A stretch of DNA of 64,000 nt, taken from Rhodobacteraceae bacterium SB2. GTDB taxonomy: Bacteria > Pseudomonadota > Alphaproteobacteria > Rhodobacterales > Rhodobacteraceae. The position numbers were made by a program, and so were the translations under genes. The notes beneath the pieces were generated by a model. That model did not search any database. It had not been told where the DNA came from and was given only the letters and a program-made list of their open reading frames with translations. The stretch is from assembly GCA_001642945.1 (NCBI GenBank), contig LGRT01000013.1, positions 186,001 through 250,000 on the forward strand, written 5' to 3'. Below, one piece after another: positions 46,664 to 58,026 of the stretch (position 1 is the stretch's first letter; each line of letters begins with the position of its first letter).

Positions 46664-47731
46664 TTACCTTTCAATGCGGTCGGAAATAAGCTTGCCCACC
46701 AATTGCGCGGTATAATCAACCAGCGGCACAATCCGACCATAATTCAAACGCGTTGGTCCAATCACTCCGATGGCCCCAACAATTTTACGCTCTGAGTTCA
46801 TATAGGGAGAAACAACCAAAGAGGAACCCGTAAGTGAAAAAAGTTTGTTCTCTGAGCCAATAAAAATGCGCACACCATCGCCTTGCTCGGTCAGTTCAAG
46901 AAATTCTGCGATATCGCGCTTGCGTTCCAAGTCATCAAACAGGTTCCGGATACGCTCCAAATCCTCTTCATGCGCCTCTGATTCCAGCAAGTTGCCACGG
47001 CCACGCACGATCAAGCGTTCATTATCATCGCCTTGAGTTTGCCAAACCGCCAAGCCTTGCGTCACCAATTCTTGCGCCAAACTGTCAATTTCTTGCCGCC
47101 TTAAATCAACATCATCTTGAATGGTCGAAAGCAATTCGCTTAACGTGCGCCCTTCAAGAACCGCATTTAAGAAATTTGCCGCTTCGCGCATCGCACTGGG
47201 TGTTTGCCCGACCGGTGGCGTGAACAGGCGGTTTTCAACATCACCATTGGAATAAACAAGAACAACCAAAGCCCGATCGGGGGATAATGACACGAACTCA
47301 ATATGCTTTATCGGCTGTTCCTGCTTTGGCGTTAATACCAAAGAGGCGCCATGGGTTAATGCCGAAAGCGTTGATCCCACGCGATCCAACACGCTGCTGA
47401 CATCTTGACTGTTGCGATCAACGATTTGATCCAGCTTCAGCTGATCTTCCTTGCTAAGCTGATCCACTTCCAACAAACCATCCACAAACATGCGCAGCCC
47501 CAATTGCGTGGGCACCCGCCCCGCACTGATATGCGGGCTATCAAGCAAGCCTAAAAATTCAAGATCCTGCATCACATTACGCACAGTGGCCGCGCTGACC
47601 TTTTCATTTAAGGTGCGGGTAAGCGTGCGCGATCCAACCGGGCCGCCACTTTCTAAATAGCCCTCGACCAACCTGCGAAAAATTTCCCGCGACCGTTCAT
47701 TCATATCGTTTAAAAGATCTTGGCTGGCCAT
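46664..47731 (-). CDS. hrcA: Heat-inducible transcription repressor HrcA
   Basis: Repressor of groESL-type operons through CIRCE elements. 355 residues with an N-terminal winged helix ([54 protein letters not shown]) and the GAF-like central domain; the C-terminal [22 protein letters not shown] is typical. I see no CIRCE sequence in the gap upstream, so autoregulation is not supported here. Confidence 0.96.
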   Translation of the reverse strand: MASQDLLNDMNERSREIFRRLVEGYLESGGPVGSRTLTRTLNEKVSAATVRNVMQDLEFLGLLDSPHISAGRVPTQLGLRMFVDGLLEVDQLSKEDQLKLDQIVDRNSQDVSSVLDRVGSTLSALTHGASLVLTPKQEQPIKHIEFVSLSPDRALVVLVYSNGDVENRLFTPPVGQTPSAMREAANFLNAVLEGRTLSELLSTIQDDVDLRRQEIDSLAQELVTQGLAVWQTQGDDNERLIVRGRGNLLESEAHEEDLERIRNLFDDLERKRDIAEFLELTEQGDGVRIFIGSENKLFSLTGSSLVVSPYMNSERKIVGAIGVIGPTRLNYGRIVPLVDYTAQLVGKLISDRIER

Positions 47732-47844
47732 ATCGCCGTATCCTTTTTAAATCTCTAAAAGCACCGCCCAGATCAAAACTATCGGGGTTGCGTCTCTATA
47801 TCAGCCGCTTGTATGCATCAGTGCAACAGAGAAAGGTTTATAAC

Positions 47845-48558
47845 ATGCGTCCCTCAGGAAGAAAATTAAATGAAATGCGTTCGGTGGAAATTGAAACCGA
47901 GGTGACCAAACACGCCGAAGGATCCTGTCTGATCAAAATGGGCGACACGCATGTTCTGTGTACAGCCACCATTGAAGATCGGGTACCCTCCTTCATCAAG
48001 GGATCCGGGCTTGGCTGGGTAACGGCGGAATATGGCATGCTGCCAAGATCAACCAGCTCGCGCATGCGCCGCGAATCAACCGCTGGTAAACAAGGTGGTC
48101 GGACCGTAGAAATTCAACGCCTGATCGGGCGGTCCCTGCGGGCGGGGGTTGATCGTTTGGCATTGGGCGAACGCCAAATTACCGTGGATTGCGATGTGAT
48201 TCAGGCCGATGGTGGCACAAGATGCGCCTCCATCACCGGTGGCTGGGTTGCGTTAAAGCTGGCAATCAACAAATTGTTAAAAACTGGCGTGGTGCTTTCA
48301 GACCCGTTAATTTCACCCGTGGCTGCGATCAGCTGCGGCATATATGCAGGTCAAGCCGTGCTTGATTTGGATTATCCTGAAGACAGTGAAGCCGGCGTAG
48401 ATGGAAATTTCATCATGTTGGCAAATGGCCAAATGATTGAAACCCAGATGAGCGCTGAGGGCGCTACTTACTCGCGCGCGCAAATGAACCAATTGTTGGA
48501 TTTGGCAGAAGCCGGCGTGGCCTCATTGGTGGAAGCGCAGCTTAAGGCCGTTGGATGA
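47845..48558 (+). CDS. rph: Ribonuclease PH
   Basis: Phosphorolytic 3' exoribonuclease that trims tRNA ends. 237 residues from the ATG at 47845 ([17 protein letters not shown]), the family length; an upstream ATG at 47788 adds 19 unconserved residues. Conserved segments are [21 protein letters not shown] and [19 protein letters not shown]. Overlaps rdgB by ATGA. Confidence 0.96.
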   Translation: MRPSGRKLNEMRSVEIETEVTKHAEGSCLIKMGDTHVLCTATIEDRVPSFIKGSGLGWVTAEYGMLPRSTSSRMRRESTAGKQGGRTVEIQRLIGRSLRAGVDRLALGERQITVDCDVIQADGGTRCASITGGWVALKLAINKLLKTGVVLSDPLISPVAAISCGIYAGQAVLDLDYPEDSEAGVDGNFIMLANGQMIETQMSAEGATYSRAQMNQLLDLAEAGVASLVEAQLKAVG

Positions 48559-49169
48559 GCCGTTTATTTCAAGAAGATCGCTTAATATTGGCCACCCATA
48601 ACCAAGGCAAACTTGAAGAAATCGCCGCTTTGCTTGCACCATTTGATGTCAAGGTGGTTGGGGCCGGCAGTTTAAACCTGCCTGAACCAGAGGAAACCGA
48701 ATCCAGCTTTGTTGGCAATGCCCGTATAAAAGCCCATGCTGCGGCAAAAGCGACGGGCTCACCCGCGCTGGCCGATGATAGCGGCATTGAAATCGCTGCC
48801 CTAAATGGTGCTCCTGGGGTTTATACCGCGGATTGGGCGGAAACTCCCAAAGGGCGTGATTTTAAAATGGCAATGGAAAAGGCACATTTCGAGCTTGAAA
48901 AAATAAACGCGCCTGCCCCGCGCATCGCTCAATTTTGTTGCACTTTGGTGCTGGCCTGGCCCGACGGAACCGATGCGGTGTTTGAGGGGATTATGCCTGG
49001 CCAAGTGATATGGCCAATGCGCGGAGACCAAGGCCATGGCTATGATCCAATTTTTCAACCTGACGGTTATAACGTCACCTTCGCAGAAATGGACCGTTGG
49101 GAAAAAAACCGTATCAGCCACCGCGCCAGAGCCTTTGAAAAACTGATACGAGAATGCTTTGGTGGATGA
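48555..49169 (+). CDS. rdgB: XTP/dITP diphosphatase (RdgB/HAM1)
   Basis: House-cleaning pyrophosphatase removing non-canonical purine triphosphates. 204 residues. Motifs: [12 protein letters not shown] at the N-terminus, [25 protein letters not shown] in the middle and [19 protein letters not shown] near the end. Coupled to rph before it and hemW after it (11-bp overlap). Confidence 0.96.
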   Translation: MSRLFQEDRLILATHNQGKLEEIAALLAPFDVKVVGAGSLNLPEPEETESSFVGNARIKAHAAAKATGSPALADDSGIEIAALNGAPGVYTADWAETPKGRDFKMAMEKAHFELEKINAPAPRIAQFCCTLVLAWPDGTDAVFEGIMPGQVIWPMRGDQGHGYDPIFQPDGYNVTFAEMDRWEKNRISHRARAFEKLIRECFGG

Positions 49170-50316
49170 TTGGACATATGGGGGCTTTGGAATTTACATC
49201 CATTGGCCCTTTTGTGCTGCGAAATGCCCCTATTGCGACTTTAACAGCCATGTCTCTAAAAAAATTGAACAAAAGCAATGGCTTAAGGGATATTTATCCG
49301 AAATCCAGCGGGTAAGGAATGCGGTTGGCCCGCGCCTGGTTAATAGCGTTTTTTTCGGTGGTGGCACGCCCAGCCTGATGGATCCCGAGGTTGTTGAGGC
49401 GGTCATTGGGGCCATTAAATCCAGCTTTCCTATTAGCAACCAACTTGAAGTAACGCTTGAAGCCAATCCGACCTCGGTTGAAGCAGGCCGCTTTGCGGCC
49501 TATCAAGATGCGGGCGTTAACCGAATTTCAATGGGGATTCAGGCGCTAAATGATCCAGATTTGCGCAGACTTGGCCGTTTGCATACCGCCCAAGAAGCTC
49601 GGTTGGCGTTTGAAACCGCGCGCAATATTTTTGCCCGCGTCAGTTTTGATTTAATTTATGCACGGCAATATCAAACCCTGGCGCAATGGCGGGCAGAATT
49701 AAGCGAGGCGCTTGCAATGGCAGTTGATCACTTCTCGCTTTATCAATTGACCGTTGAGACCGGAACCGCTTTTGGCGATCGTTACAAAGTCGGCCGGCTA
49801 CCAGGTCTGCCAAACAATGATCTTGGCGCAGATCTTTACGAGCTTACCCAATCTTTATGCGATGCGCATAATATGCCTGCATATGAAGTTTCAAATCATG
49901 CAAGAGAGGGGGCAGAATGCTTGCATAATTTGATATATTGGCGCTATGGCGATTACGCCGGTATTGGCCCAGGGGCCCATGGGCGGTTGACGCTGAAGGG
50001 TCAAAAATTTGCCACTGAAGCATTTTACAACCCAGATAAATGGCTTGCCGCAGTAGACCAGGGCACAGGAGAAAAATCTGCGCAGCAGATCGATCAAACC
50101 GCACAAGCCACAGAATACTTACTGATGGGGTTACGGATCAAAGACGGTATTGATTTAAAGCGCTTTGAGAATTTGGCAGGGGCACCACTTAATATCGAGG
50201 CTCAAACCTCTCTTGAAGACATGGGTTTGCTAATACGCAGCGATAAAACCCTAAAAGCCACGCGAGCCGGCACCGCCGTGCTAAACTCAGTTATCAGTTC
50301 CTTATTGGAAGCCTGA
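49159..50316 (+). CDS. hemW: Radical SAM haem chaperone HemW
   Basis: HemN-like radical SAM protein, now known as the haem-insertion chaperone HemW and often mislabelled as coproporphyrinogen oxidase. 385 residues. YIHWPFCAAKCPYCDFN carries the CxxxCxxC cluster motif without the extra cysteine of true HemN. VFFGGGTPSLMDPE and ISMGIQALND are conserved. Start is TTG at 49159 or GTG at 49162, both overlapping rdgB. Confidence 0.94.
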   Translation: MVDDWTYGGFGIYIHWPFCAAKCPYCDFNSHVSKKIEQKQWLKGYLSEIQRVRNAVGPRLVNSVFFGGGTPSLMDPEVVEAVIGAIKSSFPISNQLEVTLEANPTSVEAGRFAAYQDAGVNRISMGIQALNDPDLRRLGRLHTAQEARLAFETARNIFARVSFDLIYARQYQTLAQWRAELSEALAMAVDHFSLYQLTVETGTAFGDRYKVGRLPGLPNNDLGADLYELTQSLCDAHNMPAYEVSNHAREGAECLHNLIYWRYGDYAGIGPGAHGRLTLKGQKFATEAFYNPDKWLAAVDQGTGEKSAQQIDQTAQATEYLLMGLRIKDGIDLKRFENLAGAPLNIEAQTSLEDMGLLIRSDKTLKATRAGTAVLNSVISSLLEA

Positions 50317-50317
50317 C

Positions 50318-50671
50318 ATGCGAGTTATTTGGTTAATCTTCGGTTTAATCGTGTTGGGGTTGGGATGCTTAGGGGTTGTTTTGCCGCTTCTGCCAACCGT
50401 ACCTTTCATATTGCTCGCAGCGTTTTGCTTTGCAAAAAGCTCAAACAGATTGCATAACTGGCTATTGACCCATCGGCTTTTTGGCAAAATGATCCAAGAT
50501 TGGCGTCAATCAGGCGCGATTTCTACCAGCGCCAAAAAAATGGCCACATTATCGATTGCTTTGGTTTTTGCAATTTCTGTGATCACCGGTGTGAAACCAC
50601 TAATATTAACAATACAAGCAGCCGTCTTAAGCTGCGTTTTATTGTTTATTTGGACTCGACCTGCTGCGTAG
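50318..50671 (+). CDS. DUF454 (YbaN-type) inner membrane protein
   Basis: 117 residues, with hydrophobic spans at about 3-40 and a pair near 75-115. The conserved GCLGVVLPLLPTVPFILLAAFCFAKSS and HRLFGKMIQDW signatures define DUF454. Function is unknown. It starts 1 bp after the hemW stop and its 3' end overlaps convergent parB by 26 bp. Confidence 0.88.
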   Translation: MRVIWLIFGLIVLGLGCLGVVLPLLPTVPFILLAAFCFAKSSNRLHNWLLTHRLFGKMIQDWRQSGAISTSAKKMATLSIALVFAISVITGVKPLILTIQAAVLSCVLLFIWTRPAA

Positions 50672-51581
50672 AACTTAAAATCCGACATAGATCATCTAAT
50701 TGATCAAGATCGCCATAAGTAATTGATATTGTTCCTGTTTCTGTTCCATCTACATGTGAAACAAGGACCTTCATACCCAATCCTACGGATAAATCGGCTT
50801 CCAAAGCGCGCGTATCTGCATCCTTTTCCACCAAGTTTCTCGCGTTAGGCTTCGGCTTATCTTTTGGCCCATCAGCTTGCGCCGCCCGCTTTACAAGCCG
50901 CTCAGTCTCGCGCACCGACAACCCTTTTTTCACGACCTGACGCGCGAGGTCTAATTGATCGTCTGACGTAATCAACGCCCGCGCGTGACCCGTGGTCAAT
51001 TGCCCTTCCCGCAGATAGGTTAAAATCTCATCGGGAAGGTTTAACAACCGCAAAAGATTGGCAATATGGCTGCGGCTTTTTCCAAGCGCCTTTGACATTT
51101 GTTCTTGCGTGCGCCCAAAACGCTCCATCAAATTTTTGTAACCCTGCGCCTCTTCAATCGGGTTTAAATCGGCCCGCTGAATATTTTCGATAATTGCCAC
51201 TTCCAGCACTTCGGTATCTGAAAACCTACGCAGCACAACGGGAAGCATATGCAATTGCGCAATCTGCGCCGCGCGCCATCGACGCTCGCCCGCTACGATC
51301 TCAAACTCATCCTCACGCTCTGGGCGTTCGCGCACAATCAACGGCTGAATAATGCCCTTTGCGCGAATAGAATTTGCAAGATCGTTTAGATTTTCTTCGG
51401 TAAAACTGCGGCGCGGCTGATCCGGATTGGGAAATATTTTTTCAATCGGAACATTCATATCACTTTTTAGTGGAAGAGTATCCGCTGGTTGCCCTTGTTC
51501 CGTTGATGTGGAGCCAACATCGGACATTAAGGCTGACAAGCCCCGCCCAAGACCACGAACTTTTCCTTTTTTATCAACCAT
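50646..51581 (-). CDS. parB: Chromosome partitioning protein ParB
   Basis: CTP-dependent DNA clamp that loads at parS. 311 residues. An IFPNPDQPRRSFTEENLNDLA segment opens the CTPase domain; ERRWRAAQIAQL and ENIQRADLNPIEEAQGY follow; the helix-turn-helix has TQEQMSKALGKSRSHIANLLRLL. Directly after parA. Two perfect parS sites lie in the neighbouring rsmG and mnmG. Confidence 0.97.
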   Translation of the reverse strand: MVDKKGKVRGLGRGLSALMSDVGSTSTEQGQPADTLPLKSDMNVPIEKIFPNPDQPRRSFTEENLNDLANSIRAKGIIQPLIVRERPEREDEFEIVAGERRWRAAQIAQLHMLPVVLRRFSDTEVLEVAIIENIQRADLNPIEEAQGYKNLMERFGRTQEQMSKALGKSRSHIANLLRLLNLPDEILTYLREGQLTTGHARALITSDDQLDLARQVVKKGLSVRETERLVKRAAQADGPKDKPKPNARNLVEKDADTRALEADLSVGLGMKVLVSHVDGTETGTISITYGDLDQLDDLCRILSSTQQVESK

Positions 51582-52379
51582 TTAAACCTCTTTCACCGGT
51601 GCTGTCGCCAGATTGTTTTTCAAAAATTCTTGCGTTAAAGCCCGATAGGCCATAGCCCCTTTTGACAGGCTGTCATATTGCAAAACCGGCATAGAAAAGG
51701 ACGGCGCTTCGCTTAACCGTACATTCCGCGGGATTTTGACTTGGAACACCAATTCACCAAGATTATCACGCGCATCCTGTTCGACTTGCAGCGACAAATT
51801 ATTGCGCTGATCAAACATCGTTAAAACAATTCCCTCGATACGCAGGTCTGTATTGGCAGTTTTACGCACTTCACGCACGGTTAACATCAACTGGGACAGG
51901 CCTTCCAACGCAAAAAACTCACTTTGCAAAGGAATAAGAACCGAATCCGAAGCCACCATCGCGTTCACTGTTAAAAGCGATAACGATGGCGGGCAATCGA
52001 TCAGAATGTAATCAAACCCATACGCTATCATGCTGTCTTGCCGCAAAGCATCCAATAAGAGCGAGCTGCGCTTTTCATTTGACACCAATTCAAATTCTGC
52101 TGAGCTTAGATCAACGGTGGATGGAATAACGCTTAGTCCCTTAATATTAGTATCTAAGATAGCGTCTTTAAGATGAGCAGGATCGAGCAAAAGATCAAAG
52201 ATCGTGGTGGTGCGCACGCTTACATCAATCCCTAATCCGGTTGATGCATTACCTTGGGGGTCCAAATCAACAATCAATATTTTCAAACCCGATTCCGCAA
52301 GCCCGGCGGCCAAGTTTATTGAGGTGGTTGTTTTGCCAACACCTCCCTTTTGGTTGGTAATCGAGATTATCTTAGCCAT
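51582..52379 (-). CDS. parA: Chromosome partitioning ATPase ParA
   Basis: Deviant Walker ATPase that segregates ParB-parS complexes. 265 residues from the ATG at 52379 (MAKIISITNQKGGVGKTTT). The Walker A KGGVGKTT is at residues 11-18, and DLDPQGNASTG and YILIDCPPSLSLLTVNA follow. The stop touches the parB start. Eight extra in-frame codons upstream overlap rsmG and are unlikely. Confidence 0.97.
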   Translation of the reverse strand: MAKIISITNQKGGVGKTTTSINLAAGLAESGLKILIVDLDPQGNASTGLGIDVSVRTTTIFDLLLDPAHLKDAILDTNIKGLSVIPSTVDLSSAEFELVSNEKRSSLLLDALRQDSMIAYGFDYILIDCPPSLSLLTVNAMVASDSVLIPLQSEFFALEGLSQLMLTVREVRKTANTDLRIEGIVLTMFDQRNNLSLQVEQDARDNLGELVFQVKIPRNVRLSEAPSFSMPVLQYDSLSKGAMAYRALTQEFLKNNLATAPVKEV

Positions 52380-52383
52380 TTTT

Positions 52384-53019
52384 TTATTCGCTGCGTGGCG
52401 CACCTGTCACGTTCCTTACGCTTAATATCACTGCCTCATGGTTGGTTTTACTGATAAAGCGCTCTGCTTGAAATTGCCAACTTTTTTCAGCCTCTTTTAC
52501 TTCTTTTGACCAATTTTTACCCTTCATGAACAAGCATTGCGTATTTTCCCCCATGAAAGAATGCGTCATCCTTAACAAATCACTCAACTCAGCCAAAGCG
52601 CGGGCCGAAATAATATCAGCTTTTAAAGGGCCTACAGCTTCGATACGCTTTGCCTGAACCGTTGCGCTTAATTGCAGCTCCCGCACAACGGTGCGTAGGA
52701 ATACTGCCTTTCGCTGATCGCTTTCAATCAAGGTCACACGCAACTGTGGATTTAGCTCTTTGGCCAAGATCGCAACAATCAACCCTGGCAACCCACCACC
52801 ACTGCCAATATCAACCCAATGTCTAGCATGCGGCGATGCAAGCGCCATCACCTGAGCAGAATCGCAAATATGGCGGACCCACACGTCATCATGCGTGGAT
52901 TTTGAAATTAAATTTATCCGTGTTGTCCATTTTTCCAACAAGCGTTGATATGCTTTCAACGCGTCATATGTTTCACGTGAAACATCTAAATCCAAAAAAA
53001 GGCTATAATAGTCAGTCAT
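52384..53019 (-). CDS. rsmG: 16S rRNA (guanine-527-N7)-methyltransferase
   Basis: GidB/RsmG methyltransferase. 211 residues. SAM motif [21 protein letters not shown] is near residues 68-88, with [13 protein letters not shown] later. The coding sequence for DVSRET near the N-terminus contains a perfect parS site (52969-52984). Overlaps mnmG by ATGA. Confidence 0.96.
   Translation of the reverse strand: MTDYYSLFLDLDVSRETYDALKAYQRLLEKWTTRINLISKSTHDDVWVRHICDSAQVMALASPHARHWVDIGSGGGLPGLIVAILAKELNPQLRVTLIESDQRKAVFLRTVVRELQLSATVQAKRIEAVGPLKADIISARALAELSDLLRMTHSFMGENTQCLFMKGKNWSKEVKEAEKSWQFQAERFISKTNHEAVILSVRNVTGAPRSE
52969..52984. promoter_or_regulatory. parS site in rsmG
   Basis: TGTTTCACGTGAAACA, the exact 16-bp palindromic ParB-binding site, inside codons 12-18 or so of rsmG and about 0.6 kb from parA. 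Confidence 0.93.
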
Positions 53020-54887
53020 CCCGCTTTAAGGCGGTTAAACTGGCGCAATTTCGCCAATAATAACATGGTTGCCGCAGGTGTCATTCCCTCGACCTGTTGG
53101 GCTTGGCGCAGGTTCTCGGGCCGGCGATCTGCAAGTTTTCCACGAAGCTCTGATGAGAGGCCGTCTATATCTGCGTATGAAAACCCTTCTGGTATCTTTA
53201 ACGCCTCATCACGCTGCACGGCGTCAACATCTTTTTTCTGCCGCGCGATATAATTTGAATATAACGCATCGCAGCTCAGTTGTGCGGCAATATCTGGCTC
53301 AATATCGCGCAGATCAGGGGATATAGTGATAAGATCCTCAAACGTTACCTTGGGAAAAGACAGAACCTGATATAGCGAGCGGCGGGAACCATCCTGGGTT
53401 ACCGCGATACCACCGGCCTGTAATTGAGATGGGGTAAAGCTATCTGCGTGTAATTGCGCCGTGGCCTTTGCCAGTTTCTCTTGTTTCAGCGAGAAGGCCG
53501 CATACCGCTCTGCGCCCACACAACCTAATGCGATCCCCTGCGGCGTTAGCCTTTGATCCGCATTATCCGCGCGCAACGAAAGCCGAAACTCCGCACGCGA
53601 CGTAAACATGCGATAAGGCTCGCTGACCCCGCGCGAAATAAGATCATCAAGCATCACGCCGATATAGCTGTCACTTCGCGAAAAACTGGGACCATCACGG
53701 CCCAAAGCCTGCGCTGCAGCAGATAAACCCGCCACCATGCCTTGCGCCGAAGCCTCTTCATAGCCGGTGGTGCCATTAATTTGCCCCGCTAAATACAAAC
53801 CTGGCACATTGCACAAAGCCAAAGACATCTCTAGCGATCGCGGATCAACGTAATCATACTCAATCGCATACCCTGGTTGCGTGATAAGCGCATTTTCTAA
53901 TCCCGCAATAGAACGCACATACGCTTCCTGTATATCCTGAGGAAGTGAAGTGGAAATCCCATTTGGATAGATCGTGGCCACATCCAAACCCTCGGGCTCA
54001 AGAAAAATCTGATGCGATGTCTTATCAGCAAACCTGACGATCTTATCTTCGATCGACGGACAATAACGCGGACCAACTCCATCTATATGGCCACCATACA
54101 TCGCAGAACGATCAAGGTTTTTACGAATAATCGCATGTGTCTTTTCATTTGTATGCGTGATACCGCAAGCAATTTGTCGTGCTGCCGGTTCTTTAGACAA
54201 AAACGAAAACAGCGTTGGCACCTCATCGCCAGGCTGGCTTTCCAACCCCTGCCAATCGATTGTCGTTCCATCCAATCGAGGAGGAGTACCCGTTTTCAAA
54301 CGCCCCAAAGACAATCCAAATTCATCAATCCGCTGCGCGAGTTTTACCGATGGCTTATCGCCCATTCTGCCGCCTGGCCGCGAATCATCCCCGATATGAA
54401 TAATTCCACGTAAAAATGTGCCAGTTGTTAAGATCACTGAGTGCGATCGCAGTTCCGATCCATCCCCCAACACAACACCAGATATGTTTGATGGTGCGCC
54501 CAATAGATCAACAACCTCACCATTTAATAAGGTAAGGTTTTCTGTTGCCTTTAATTGCGCCTGTATCGCCGCGCGATATAGTTTTCGATCCGCTTGCGCA
54601 CGAGGACCCTGCACCGCTGGCCCTTTGCGACGATTAAGCAAACGAAATTGAATGCCCGCCTGATCTGCCGCTTTACCCATGATGCCATCAAGCGCATCCA
54701 CTTCGCGCACCAGATGCCCCTTACCCAAACCCCCAATCGCAGGGTTACAGGACATCGCACCCAAATCATGCGCAGATAATGTTATCAACGCTGTTTGCGC
54801 CCCCATACGCGCCGCAGCAGCGGCCGCTTCACAACCAGCATGCCCACCGCCAACAACGATCACATCAAAATGTTTCACGTGAAACAC
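53016..54887 (-). CDS. mnmG: tRNA uridine 5-carboxymethylaminomethyl modification enzyme MnmG
   Basis: FAD protein (GidA) that with MnmE modifies wobble U34 of tRNAs. 623 residues. [21 protein letters not shown] is the FAD motif, and [22 protein letters not shown] and [15 protein letters not shown] are typical. The first six codons, MFHVKH, are spelled by a parS palindrome. Between rsmG and mnmE, the usual order near alphaproteobacterial origins. Confidence 0.97.
   Translation of the reverse strand: MFHVKHFDVIVVGGGHAGCEAAAAAARMGAQTALITLSAHDLGAMSCNPAIGGLGKGHLVREVDALDGIMGKAADQAGIQFRLLNRRKGPAVQGPRAQADRKLYRAAIQAQLKATENLTLLNGEVVDLLGAPSNISGVVLGDGSELRSHSVILTTGTFLRGIIHIGDDSRPGGRMGDKPSVKLAQRIDEFGLSLGRLKTGTPPRLDGTTIDWQGLESQPGDEVPTLFSFLSKEPAARQIACGITHTNEKTHAIIRKNLDRSAMYGGHIDGVGPRYCPSIEDKIVRFADKTSHQIFLEPEGLDVATIYPNGISTSLPQDIQEAYVRSIAGLENALITQPGYAIEYDYVDPRSLEMSLALCNVPGLYLAGQINGTTGYEEASAQGMVAGLSAAAQALGRDGPSFSRSDSYIGVMLDDLISRGVSEPYRMFTSRAEFRLSLRADNADQRLTPQGIALGCVGAERYAAFSLKQEKLAKATAQLHADSFTPSQLQAGGIAVTQDGSRRSLYQVLSFPKVTFEDLITISPDLRDIEPDIAAQLSCDALYSNYIARQKKDVDAVQRDEALKIPEGFSYADIDGLSSELRGKLADRRPENLRQAQQVEGMTPAATMLLLAKLRQFNRLKAG
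54871..54886. promoter_or_regulatory. parS site at the mnmG start
   Basis: TGTTTCACGTGAAACA, identical to the site in rsmG. It spans the second base of the mnmG ATG through codon 6, so the protein begins MFHVKH. Confidence 0.93.
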
Positions 54888-54891
54888 TCCA

Positions 54892-56178
54892 TCATTTTCC
54901 CAAACAAAAGCTGCTAAAAATTTCGTCTAAAATAGATTCTATCCCAATTCGTCCAATAAGACCATCCATTGCACGGCAAGCCCGATGCAACTCTTCTGCT
55001 GCCAATTCATAAACATCCGGTCCAATTTCTAAAAATGAAAGAGCTTGGTCCATGGCCACAACCGCTTCTTGTAGCGCCTGTTTATGGCGCTCGCGCGTTG
55101 CAACACCTGAGGTAGAAGTCTTTTCTTTTAATACAGCTTTGAGATGATCAACAAAACGGTCAATCCCCGCTCCCGTCCGCCCTGAAATACCACCTTTTTT
55201 ATCGCCATCATCGCATTTCGCAAGCAACACGATATCATCCGGTGTCATCTCAATCCCCACGGGAACAGCGCCGTCTAGCGACAATACAGCACGAATATCC
55301 GCGGCATTCGCACGCGCTATTGCGCGCTCAACACCCAATTCCTCTATATGATCCGCCGTATTGCGTAACCCGGCCGTATCCAACAGCGTAACGGCAAACC
55401 CCGCTAAATCCATCCGCACCTCGATTATATCGCGCGTTGTCCCAGCCACATCCGACGTCAACGCTGCCTCACGCCCAGCCAATGCGTTCAGCAAGGTTGA
55501 TTTTCCCACATTCGGCTTTCCAATGATTGCCACTTCGAAACCAGCACGCACCCGCTCGGCCATCGAAACTCCCCCAGCCTCAAACACCAACGCCGCGCGC
55601 GTACCCGTTACCAAATCACACACTTCCGGGGTCACATCCACCGGCACCTCTTCATCGGCAAAATCAATTGTTGCTTCCAGCAATGCACAGGCCCGTACCA
55701 GATTCAACCGCCACTGCGCAGCACGCTGTCCCAGCTCGCCTGACAACACCCTTAAAGCTTGGCGCCGCTGCGCTTCAGTTTCAGCATCAATCAGATCAGC
55801 CAAACCTTCAACCTGTGTCATGTCCAAACGGCCATTTTCCAGCGCGCGCCGCGTAAACTCACCCGGCTCAGCCATCCTAACGCTGGGCTGCCTGCAACAC
55901 GCCGCAAGAACCGCTGAAACCACGGCTAGGCTACCGTGACAAGCCAATTCAACGATATCCTCACCAGTGAAGCTTTTTGGGGCTGAAAACCACGTGACCA
56001 ACCCGCTATCGAGCGCTGCCCCCTGCCCGTCAGTAATCTGCCGTAACACAGACACCCGCGGTGCTCCCAGCTTTCCAGCCAACGCACCAGCGCAATTACA
56101 AGCCTGCGGTCCCGATAGTCTGATCACAGATATACCAGCTTTCCCATGACCAGATGCCAAGGCGACGATCGTATCCAT
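54892..56178 (-). CDS. mnmE: tRNA modification GTPase MnmE
   Basis: Partner of MnmG. 428 residues. N-terminal folate-binding domain ([41 protein letters not shown]), G-domain with [18 protein letters not shown] and [16 protein letters not shown], and the C-terminal FCLGK, matching the catalytic C-x-G-K end. Starts downstream of rho. Confidence 0.97.
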   Translation of the reverse strand: MDTIVALASGHGKAGISVIRLSGPQACNCAGALAGKLGAPRVSVLRQITDGQGAALDSGLVTWFSAPKSFTGEDIVELACHGSLAVVSAVLAACCRQPSVRMAEPGEFTRRALENGRLDMTQVEGLADLIDAETEAQRRQALRVLSGELGQRAAQWRLNLVRACALLEATIDFADEEVPVDVTPEVCDLVTGTRAALVFEAGGVSMAERVRAGFEVAIIGKPNVGKSTLLNALAGREAALTSDVAGTTRDIIEVRMDLAGFAVTLLDTAGLRNTADHIEELGVERAIARANAADIRAVLSLDGAVPVGIEMTPDDIVLLAKCDDGDKKGGISGRTGAGIDRFVDHLKAVLKEKTSTSGVATRERHKQALQEAVVAMDQALSFLEIGPDVYELAAEELHRACRAMDGLIGRIGIESILDEIFSSFCLGK

Positions 56179-56199
56179 TGGGCCTACACCCCGAAACAG

Positions 56200-57471
56200 T
56201 TAAGAATTCATTGAATCGAAGAAATCAGAATTAGATTTTGTTTGCTTGAGTTTCGAGATTAAAAACTCAACAGCATCCGTTGTTCCCATGGGGTTCAGAA
56301 TACGCCGCAACACAAAAGTTTTCTGAAGATCTATCTTATCAACCAGCAGCTCTTCTTTTCGCGTACCAGATTTCAAAATATCCAACGCCGGGAAGACGCG
56401 CTTATCCGCAACTTTCCGATCCAAAACAATTTCAGAATTACCCGTTCCTTTAAATTCTTCGAAAATCACTTCGTCCATCCGGCTTCCCGTATCAATCAAA
56501 GCGGTTGAGATAATCGTTAATGAACCCCCCTCTTCGATGTTACGCGCAGCCCCAAAGAACCGCTTTGGGCGTTGCAACGCGTTCGCATCAACACCGCCGG
56601 TCAATACCTTGCCCGAAGATGGAATGACCGTGTTGAAAGCCCGCCCTAAACGGGTAATCGAATCCAGCAGGATTACCACGTCACGTTTGTGTTCCACAAG
56701 GCGCTTGGCTTTTTCGATAACCATTTCCGACACTGCAACATGCCGCGTTGCTGGTTCATCAAAAGTGGATGATACAACTTCACCCTTCACAGACCGTTGC
56801 ATATCCGTAACTTCTTCCGGACGTTCATCAATCAACAAAACGATCAAGTAACATTCAGGGTGATTTTGTTCGATACTGGTCGCTATATTTTGCAACAATA
56901 CCGTTTTACCCGTGCGCGGCGGTGCTACGATCAAAGACCGTTGACCTTTGCCGATCGGCGCAACTAAATCGATAATGCGCGCAGATTTATCCTTCGCTGT
57001 TGGATCTGCCAACTCCATCGTCAAACGTTCATCCGGATACAGCGGTGTAAGATTGTCAAAAGCAATTTTATGACGGGCTTTTTCAGGATCTTCAAAATTA
57101 ATTTTAAACGCATTAACCAATGCAAAATAACGTTCATTTTCTTCGGGTGCTTTAATCACCCCTTCGATCGTGTCACCCGTGCGCAATGCAAATTTTCGGA
57201 TCATGTCTGGCGATACATAAATATCGTCTGGACCAGGCAAATAATTCGCTTCAGGTGACCGCAAAAACCCAAAACCATCCTGCAAAACTTCCAACACGCC
57301 GTCGCCCGCAACTTCCCATCCCTCATCTGCGCGCACGCTCAGAATTTGGAACATCATTTCGCCTTTCCGCATCGTTGATGCGTTTTCAATTTCCAGCTCT
57401 TCGGCCAAAGCCACTAAATCTTTTGGACTTTTACGTTTCAAATCGGAAAGGTTCAGCCGTTCGACCGCCAT
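56200..57471 (-). CDS. rho: Transcription termination factor Rho
   Basis: RNA helicase for factor-dependent termination. 423 residues. RNA-binding domain [37 protein letters not shown] (residues 60-95), Walker [16 protein letters not shown] and the Q-loop/R-loop region with [19 protein letters not shown]. All marks normal. Confidence 0.98.
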   Translation of the reverse strand: MAVERLNLSDLKRKSPKDLVALAEELEIENASTMRKGEMMFQILSVRADEGWEVAGDGVLEVLQDGFGFLRSPEANYLPGPDDIYVSPDMIRKFALRTGDTIEGVIKAPEENERYFALVNAFKINFEDPEKARHKIAFDNLTPLYPDERLTMELADPTAKDKSARIIDLVAPIGKGQRSLIVAPPRTGKTVLLQNIATSIEQNHPECYLIVLLIDERPEEVTDMQRSVKGEVVSSTFDEPATRHVAVSEMVIEKAKRLVEHKRDVVILLDSITRLGRAFNTVIPSSGKVLTGGVDANALQRPKRFFGAARNIEEGGSLTIISTALIDTGSRMDEVIFEEFKGTGNSEIVLDRKVADKRVFPALDILKSGTRKEELLVDKIDLQKTFVLRRILNPMGTTDAVEFLISKLKQTKSNSDFFDSMNS

Positions 57472-57576
57472 AATATACCTCTGATTGCGGTGTTGACCGC
57501 GTTATGTCTGTTTACAGGAAAAAGCGCCCGGACGGGCTGAAAATTGCTTACTCTAATTTTTTGTAGAATTAAACCG

Positions 57577-58026
57577 TTAAAATTTGACGATCACTGAAAC
57601 CACGATCGCGATCATTAAAACAGTTGGGACTTCGTTCATCATTCGATAATATCGACCAGTTCTTAAAGATTGACCAGATTCAAACAATTCACAATGATCA
57701 GCGCACCATTTGTGAAACCAAGACATACCAAGAATGCTTACAAATTTTACCCATACCCAAGTCATTGACCAATCAATAATGCCAGGAATAAGCACCATCA
57801 AAAGACCACAGATCCAAGTTAGAATCATTGCTGGTCGCATAATAAACCTAAGCAGTTTTCTTTCCATAATTTGAAACGTTGCATCCAGAATATCGCCCTT
57901 TTCTGCGCGTTCACTATGATACACGAATATTCTAGGTAAGTAGAACAAGCCGGCCATCCATGAGATAACCGCCAAAATATGAATTGATTTTATCCAAAGA
58001 TAAAAATTGCTTAAAAAATCAATCAT
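57577..58026 (-). CDS. hemJ: Protoporphyrinogen IX oxidase HemJ
   Basis: Membrane protein of the HemJ (UPF0093) family that oxidises protoporphyrinogen IX, one step before the haem/bacteriochlorophyll branch. 149 residues from the ATG at 58026 (MIDFLSNFYLWIKSIHILAV) with GGGGA upstream. Four spans; conserved HILAVISWMAGLFYLPRIFVYH, RFIMRPAMILTWICG and WVWVKFVSILGMSWFHKW carry the key histidine and lysine. Borders the predicted oriC. Confidence 0.92.
   Translation of the reverse strand: MIDFLSNFYLWIKSIHILAVISWMAGLFYLPRIFVYHSERAEKGDILDATFQIMERKLLRFIMRPAMILTWICGLLMVLIPGIIDWSMTWVWVKFVSILGMSWFHKWCADHCELFESGQSLRTGRYYRMMNEVPTVLMIAIVVSVIVKF

Noticed and set aside
47732-47844. CIRCE or heat-shock promoter between hrcA and rph
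   Set aside because: No TTAGCACTC-N9-GAGTGCTAA and no convincing sigma32 boxes found by eye.
49159-50316. Naming the radical SAM gene hemN (anaerobic coproporphyrinogen oxidase)
   Set aside because: The cluster motif is CAAKCPYC without the further cysteine of true HemN, the protein is shorter, and the position after rdgB is that of hemW.
52836-53060. Plus-strand open frame containing MFHVKH
   Set aside because: The palindromic parS in rsmG reads the same on both strands, so the MnmG-like start is a coincidence of the palindrome.
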